The notes under the pieces: generated by a model
Seen by the model: only the letters and a program-made list of their open reading frames with translations
What the model was told of the DNA's origin: nothing
The model's database searches: none
Assembly (NCBI RefSeq): GCF_947502995.1
Contig: NZ_CANNBW010000024.1
Location: 1-64,000, forward strand
Direction: 5' to 3'
DNA from: an uncultured Tenacibaculum sp.
GTDB taxonomy: Bacteria; Bacteroidota; Bacteroidia; Flavobacteriales; Flavobacteriaceae
Length of the DNA: 64,000 bases
Part shown: piece after piece, positions 59,934 to 64,000 of the stretch
Layout of the letters: every line of letters starts with the position of its first letter
How positions within the stretch are numbered: the first letter of the stretch is position 1
Program-made: the position numbers and the translations under genes

Positions 59934-59941
59934 TACTTTTG
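59934..59941 (+). promoter_or_regulatory. Candidate -7 box upstream of the 59964 lipoprotein
   Basis: TACTTTTG followed by CCCG, an exact TAnnTTTG match, 22 bases before the ATG. Confidence 0.4.
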
Positions 59942-59963
59942 CCCGAATTTTAAATTATTAATT

Positions 59964-60647
59964 ATGAAAATCGAAACTTTGAAAAAGAATTTAACTCAAT
60001 TTTTGAGTTTATTACTATGTATTACATTATTAGGCTGTTCTAGTGAAGGAGAAAATGATGGTGTAAATAGTGATAGTTATTTATGGTTTATTTCAGGAGA
60101 AATAAATGGAGAGTCTTTTGTTTATGGACAAGAGTTAAGCAATACTACTCAAACTTACGATATTGTAAGAACGAATACATCTTCATCTACGTGTGCTTAT
60201 TCAGAAGATAATGGGTTTTCTTATGATTTCTCTTTATATCCATTTCATAATGAATCTTTACCAACAGTTGGTTTTGAATTTAATAGAATGCACATTTGTA
60301 GAAATACAAATTCTCAAAACGAAATATTTAATTCTCTTTTTCCAAAGAAAGAATACGATTTTGCTGAAGATAATAGAGATGAGGATAAAAATGGAGGAAA
60401 AGTAGGTGTTTATTATTTACCTAGTGCAAATTCAGATGCAGCTGTTTATACTACCTACAATAGTGATTTAAGTAATAATTACTTTGAAATTACAAAAAGC
60501 GAGGGAATTAATCAGTCGGCAGGTTCATTTGCTGTTGTTAGACAGAATGTTGAAGGTGTTTTTTCTGTAACATTATATAATGAAAATGACCCGAATGATA
60601 AAGTTGTAATAACAAATGGAAGATTTAAATTAGTTTTAATTCCATAG
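59964..60647 (+). CDS. Hypothetical lipoprotein
   Basis: 227 residues. Lipoprotein signal with LLGC (Cys25, ITLLGCSSEGEND) and an acidic tether. The mature part is Asn/Asp/Ser rich, with YLWFISGEINGESFVYGQ at the start and IVRTNTSSSTCAYSEDNGFS; the end is VVITNGRFKLVLIP. It looks like the DUF-type surface lipoproteins of Bacteroidota but I do not recognise the family. Single gene, ending at a terminator shared with the helicase. Confidence 0.78.
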   Translation: MKIETLKKNLTQFLSLLLCITLLGCSSEGENDGVNSDSYLWFISGEINGESFVYGQELSNTTQTYDIVRTNTSSSTCAYSEDNGFSYDFSLYPFHNESLPTVGFEFNRMHICRNTNSQNEIFNSLFPKKEYDFAEDNRDEDKNGGKVGVYYLPSANSDAAVYTTYNSDLSNNYFEITKSEGINQSAGSFAVVRQNVEGVFSVTLYNENDPNDKVVITNGRFKLVLIP

Positions 60648-60669
60648 TTTATTCAAATAAGAAATTGTA

Positions 60670-60696
60670 AAAGGATTACTATTAAAGTAATCCTTT
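60670..60696. terminator. Bidirectional terminator
   Basis: Perfect 11-bp stem AAAGGATTACT/AGTAATCCTTT with an ATTAA loop, T run after. Between the convergent lipoprotein and helicase genes. Confidence 0.85.
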
Positions 60697-60699
60697 TTT

Positions 60700-63318
60700 T
60701 TATCCCCAGATGATATTTTTTCTAGTCAGTTTTTTATGTGTTCTCTTTGCTGCTTGAAGTTTTGCTTTTAATAAAGATTTTCTTCCTTTTACATTTCTGG
60801 TATATAAAAGTTCAACTTCATTAATATAAGAATTCCAATGCTTTTGAAATTCTAAAGCATTTTCCTTATTCGTTCCAAATATTTCAGGAACCGTAAAAAA
60901 ACGTTCTTTCTTAAATCGTTTTGAAACCCAGGTAGAACGACATATTAAATATTTAGGATTGTTTACAGGAGATAAAACTTCATTTAAAGCATCTATAAAT
61001 AATTTACTTTCTAATCGGTTTGCTCCATCAATCGTACATACAACTTGACCATTTTGTTGCATTTTTGTTTTTAGTTTCACAACATTTTTAGGACTGTTCA
61101 TCATTTTTAATTTATAGAGAGTTTTTAATACAACTAAACCTATTTTGTGAATTTTCTTATCTGCAATTCCGAATTTCAAGAAAGATTTTATGATTTTAGT
61201 TGAAGTAAAAAATAACCAAATCATAAGACTTACCAATGAGATACTTATAAATTTTAAAACTGTAGAATCATCAATAATAAATAAAATAGGAATGAATATG
61301 GCAATTAAAAATACAATCAACCATGTTTCTTTTAAGCTATAAAAAATAGCATTTAAATAATCTTCTTCTTTAGGTTTAGTCTTTTTTCTAGGATTTAAAA
61401 AAGTTAGTTGTTTGTTTACTTTTTTACCTTTAAAAATCGATTTTTCCCATTTTTGAGATATCTCCTGTCTATTTTCCGACAATTCTAAGGTGATTTTATT
61501 TAAACCTTCAACATCATTAGTGAAAATTTTATCAGGAAGATTTAATCTTGTTAATCCCGTTGTTATAGTATCATTTTCCTCATTACTAATACCTAAAAAA
61601 GAATTGAATCTTCTTTCTAAAACAGTAAAATCTTTACCTCCTTTTTCATTGGTAGGATCTAAACAAGCTAAATGCCATATTAAACCTACTTTATTCGGGG
61701 TTGAACTATCAACTCGAATTGCTCTTCCTCGCATTTGATTTGAAGAAACAAAAGATCCAATAACAGAAGCTAAGATTAAACTATTAATGCTTGGAGCATC
61801 CCAACCTTCACCTAAAAGAGATTTTGTACCAATAAGTAATTTTATATGACCGTTTTCAAAAAGTTGAGTGATAACTTCAACAGTACTTTTTTGAGAAGAG
61901 CTTTTAGAGGAGATTAAAACAAAATTTTCATCAGATTCGAGATAAGTAATCGTGTAATTTTCAAGAGTATCAATTTGTTCTAATTCATGAATGATGTCTT
62001 GGTGAATAATAACCACAGAACCTGTTAAAACTGCTAGAGATTTTGTGTAAAATATGACATTTTTTATACGTTGAAAAATAGGAATAACTCCCATCTTTTG
62101 AATATTTTCATATTCATTATTAGGTAGATTTAAATATTCTTTTCTAATATAATCGGTAAGAATTACACAACGTAAATCATCTTTTAAATTTTTTTGTTCT
62201 TGTCGAACTATTTCAACGATACTATTTAATTTACTAGGACTATTACTTAATGATTTGTATACAAAATCATCTCCTGTAAAATTGACTCTATTTTTACTAA
62301 AGATAGAAAGTAAACGAAGTTGTTTCTCAAGTTTATTTAAATATGTTTCATGTTTTATTAGAGTTTCTCTATCTGTGACTAATAAAAATTGAAGTAAGAT
62401 TTCAATCCAATAATTTGATAACTCAGGAAATTCTATATTTTCTTCTTTATTAAATCCTAAAATTTCTAATTTTTCTATTGGAATTTCTTCTTTACAAGCA
62501 TTTAAAAAAATTAAAATTGAAGAAAAGAAATTCGAATTCTTATAAATTTCTTCAAGTTGACTTTCTGTTCTTTCATAAAAACGATTTTTTTTAATAAAGT
62601 TTATAAATGTTGAATCTGTAATTAAAAAGTTTCTAAAATGATCAACTTTCTCTTTAAATTGCGTGATAAACTTCACTTCTTCATCTTCTGGTTTAGATAA
62701 ATACACTAAATCTTGATGAGGAGCTAGATTTTTTTCTTTAACCAAATCCGGAACTACAATTTCATCATCAATTTCATTACAGAGCTTAAAATATTTTTGT
62801 ATTTCAGAATTTTCACTGTCATATGGAGGAGTAGCAGTTAGTGCTACAACAGTTTGTAAGTGTTCTTCTTTTAAATCATATAAACATTTCCACCAAGCAT
62901 TTTTTAAATGATGTGCTTCATCTAAAAGTAAAACTTCTATGTTTTCTTTTTTAAAGAAATCAAAGTAGGCTTCATTAGTTTCAAAAGTTTTAAAAAAACT
63001 ATGTAAAGCTTGGTAAGTAGAGAAAGTTAAAGTAGACGGATTTTTAATGTCAAACGAAATCTCTTCAAAGTCTTTGTCTTCCGTAAAAAAGCTTTGTAAT
63101 CTATCATTCCATTGATTTCTAATAGTCAAAGTTGGAGTTAAGACTAGAGTTTTCTTACCAATTCTTCGAATAACTTCTATACCTAAAATAGTTTTGCCAG
63201 ATCCAGGTGGAGCCACAATATGAAAATGATTATCAGCAATATGTTTATCAAAATTTTGTAAAACTTTTGCTTGATATGGTCTCCATTGAAATTTAAAGCG
63301 CAATTTTTTTAGTGACAT
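60700..63318 (-). CDS. Superfamily 2 DEAH-box helicase with two C-terminal transmembrane segments
   Basis: 872 residues. Helicase domain 1: WRPYQAKVL (11-20), Walker A VAPPGSGKT (35-43), DEAH at 133-136, TAT at 161-163. Domain 2 contains KLLIGTKSLLGEGWDAPSIN and SSNQMRGRAIRVDS (motifs V/VI). After about residue 600 comes a region with Lys-rich sequence, then two hydrophobic segments at about 665-682 (TWLIVFLIAIFIPILFII) and 688-705 (LKFISISLVSLMIWLFFT), and a C-terminal 165-residue soluble domain (QNGQVVCTIDGANRLESKLF, YLICRSTWVSKRFKKERFF, basic tail). Membrane segments are most unusual in this type of helicase. No nuclease motif, methylase or partner gene is evident. Role unknown; an anchored DNA/RNA translocase or a defence protein are guesses. 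Confidence 0.85.
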   Translation of the reverse strand: MSLKKLRFKFQWRPYQAKVLQNFDKHIADNHFHIVAPPGSGKTILGIEVIRRIGKKTLVLTPTLTIRNQWNDRLQSFFTEDKDFEEISFDIKNPSTLTFSTYQALHSFFKTFETNEAYFDFFKKENIEVLLLDEAHHLKNAWWKCLYDLKEEHLQTVVALTATPPYDSENSEIQKYFKLCNEIDDEIVVPDLVKEKNLAPHQDLVYLSKPEDEEVKFITQFKEKVDHFRNFLITDSTFINFIKKNRFYERTESQLEEIYKNSNFFSSILIFLNACKEEIPIEKLEILGFNKEENIEFPELSNYWIEILLQFLLVTDRETLIKHETYLNKLEKQLRLLSIFSKNRVNFTGDDFVYKSLSNSPSKLNSIVEIVRQEQKNLKDDLRCVILTDYIRKEYLNLPNNEYENIQKMGVIPIFQRIKNVIFYTKSLAVLTGSVVIIHQDIIHELEQIDTLENYTITYLESDENFVLISSKSSSQKSTVEVITQLFENGHIKLLIGTKSLLGEGWDAPSINSLILASVIGSFVSSNQMRGRAIRVDSSTPNKVGLIWHLACLDPTNEKGGKDFTVLERRFNSFLGISNEENDTITTGLTRLNLPDKIFTNDVEGLNKITLELSENRQEISQKWEKSIFKGKKVNKQLTFLNPRKKTKPKEEDYLNAIFYSLKETWLIVFLIAIFIPILFIIDDSTVLKFISISLVSLMIWLFFTSTKIIKSFLKFGIADKKIHKIGLVVLKTLYKLKMMNSPKNVVKLKTKMQQNGQVVCTIDGANRLESKLFIDALNEVLSPVNNPKYLICRSTWVSKRFKKERFFTVPEIFGTNKENALEFQKHWNSYINEVELLYTRNVKGRKSLLKAKLQAAKRTHKKLTRKNIIWG

Positions 63319-63451
63319 ATTTATTGTATAAATTCAAAATAATAAAACGAAATTATATGTTCTTATTGATAATTAGAAAAATCACACAATTTTTTTAAGT
63401 TAATTGAAGGTTAATGGAGATTGTTAACTTAAAGAATATAGAAACAAATGT

Positions 63452-63459
63452 TATTTTTG
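63452..63459 (+). promoter_or_regulatory. Candidate -7 box of the right-edge kinase gene
   Basis: TATTTTTG ends 4 bases before the ATG at 63464 (TATTTTTGAAGGATG), again a near-leaderless arrangement. A TTG lies 28 bases upstream, too far. Confidence 0.35.
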
Positions 63460-63463
63460 AAGG

Positions 63464-64000
63464 ATGTCTAGAAAAATAATTTTATTAGTTGTAGCTTCTA
63501 TTGTTGGATTAATAGCTTTATCGTTAATTCAAGCTCGACTAATTCAAAATACTTATGATTTAAGGAAAGAAGCACTTATTGATACTACCAGCGAAATGGT
63601 AGGGAAAATTGGAAGTTATGGAACATCAATAGATTCGATTAGTGATGCTATTTCAAATACTTTTCTAAAAGATTTAGATGCATATAGTATTCAAATGCTC
63701 CCAAAAGAAAAATTACTGAATAGATTACGTGAAATAAACGATTCTTTAAATCCAAGATTTATTATAGAATATGAAAAAGAAATGAAGTCTAAAAATTTAA
63801 ATTTCGATTTAAAATATCATAAGATTTTAGAGAGTATAATTTTAGTAGATAGTTTAAAAACCGATACTATTTTTTATGATAAAAATTCAAGTAAATTTAA
63901 GTTAGTCGGATATGAATTTGAAAACGATCCAGAATTACGATTAGGTACTTCTACTTGGGAAACGAATAGAACTTTTCAAAGAAAAATTAAAGGAGAATTA
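63464..64000 (+). CDS. Probable sensor histidine kinase, N-terminal part (cut by the right edge)
   Basis: ATG at 63464, open for 179 codons to the window end. Begins MSRKIILLVVASIVGLIALS with a transmembrane segment, then a periplasmic region with LIQARLIQNTYDLRKEALID, DLDAYSIQMLPKEKLL and YKHKILESIILVDS-like helices. Bacteroidota sensor kinases of the HPK type often start with this single helix plus LIQA/NTYDL arrangement. No kinase domain is visible, so identity as a kinase is inferred. Confidence 0.6.
   Translation, partial: MSRKIILLVVASIVGLIALSLIQARLIQNTYDLRKEALIDTTSEMVGKIGSYGTSIDSISDAISNTFLKDLDAYSIQMLPKEKLLNRLREINDSLNPRFIIEYEKEMKSKNLNFDLKYHKILESIILVDSLKTDTIFYDKNSSKFKLVGYEFENDPELRLGTSTWETNRTFQRKIKGEL

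Noticed and set aside
60700..63318. Type III or type I restriction helicase subunit
   Set aside because: No methyltransferase, specificity or nuclease gene or domain was seen nearby, and restriction helicases lack C-terminal membrane segments.

Overview
The window is a 64 kb piece of an AT-rich chromosome from a member of the Bacteroidota, most likely a marine Flavobacteriaceae (Tenacibaculum-like is my best guess; this is inference from gene content, not a database match). Pointers are TAnnTTTG-type -7 promoter boxes, near absence of Shine-Dalgarno sequences, a TonB-dependent receptor paired with a DUF4249 lipoprotein, DUF6095 beside murQ, monomeric NADP-isocitrate dehydrogenase, a surface protein with the Flavobacteriia-type 'LLELESSDK...GALVYNT' head, and a flavobacterial haem locus with an AraC regulator. 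I saw no rRNA, tRNA, CRISPR array, phage or insertion sequence.

Layout. 1-4176 (-): the N-terminal part of a very large secreted repeat protein with near-identical 102/107-residue tandem units, running off the left edge. 4307-6526 (-): decayed 3' remnant of an ATP-grasp gene, its intact paralogue, a DUF6095 membrane protein and murQ. 6615-13380: mscS, icd, rplS with a possible leader RNA, a PAP2 phosphatase/GT-C glycosyltransferase pair placed between rplS and trmD, and trmD. 13444-17563: small membrane proteins, an internally duplicated protein coupled to a second ATP-grasp enzyme, and a lipoprotein with ExbD-like segments. 17743-22468: a tight four-gene operon (flavin-binding, GNAT, DJ-1/PfpI, DinB) divergent from a MocR/PdxR regulator with a direct-repeat operator, then an RluA-type pseudouridine synthase. 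22502-31812: palindromic intergenic repeat, tautomerase, tricorn-like protease, an IPT/TIG plus GH64-like secreted protein with an unrecognised partner, VOC, TVP38/TMEM64 and YbjQ proteins. 31868-40530 (-): gamma-glutamyltransferase, ACP phosphodiesterase, and an outer-membrane uptake operon (secreted protein, TonB-dependent receptor, DUF4249 lipoprotein, MG/plug-like protein). 40738-44970: pepD, recR and four tandem lipocalin-like lipoproteins.

45014-59884 is the haem locus. A (-) operon reads araC regulator, alpha/beta hydrolase, SpoU methyltransferase, unknown secreted protein, hemH, hemJ. The divergent (+) operon reads hemA, fused hemC-hemD, hemB, small membrane gene, hemL, PrcB-like lipoprotein, hemE, thioredoxin-like, then after a terminator a bilobal aspartic-protease-like lipoprotein, an EI24/CysZ-like membrane protein and hemF. 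Together these supply every step of the C5 route from glutamyl-tRNA to protohaem, with the oxygen-dependent HemF and with HemJ as the likely protoporphyrinogen oxidase.

59964-64000: a lipoprotein, a large SF2 helicase with two predicted transmembrane segments in its C-terminal part (the best candidate for something undescribed), and the start of a sensor-kinase-like gene cut by the right edge.

No gene-free stretch exceeds about 300 bases. The longer gaps (4177-4432, 10266-10525, 26316-26576, 40531-40737, 49499-49710) hold the remnant, leader, palindrome, terminator and promoter candidates listed; I see nothing else in them.
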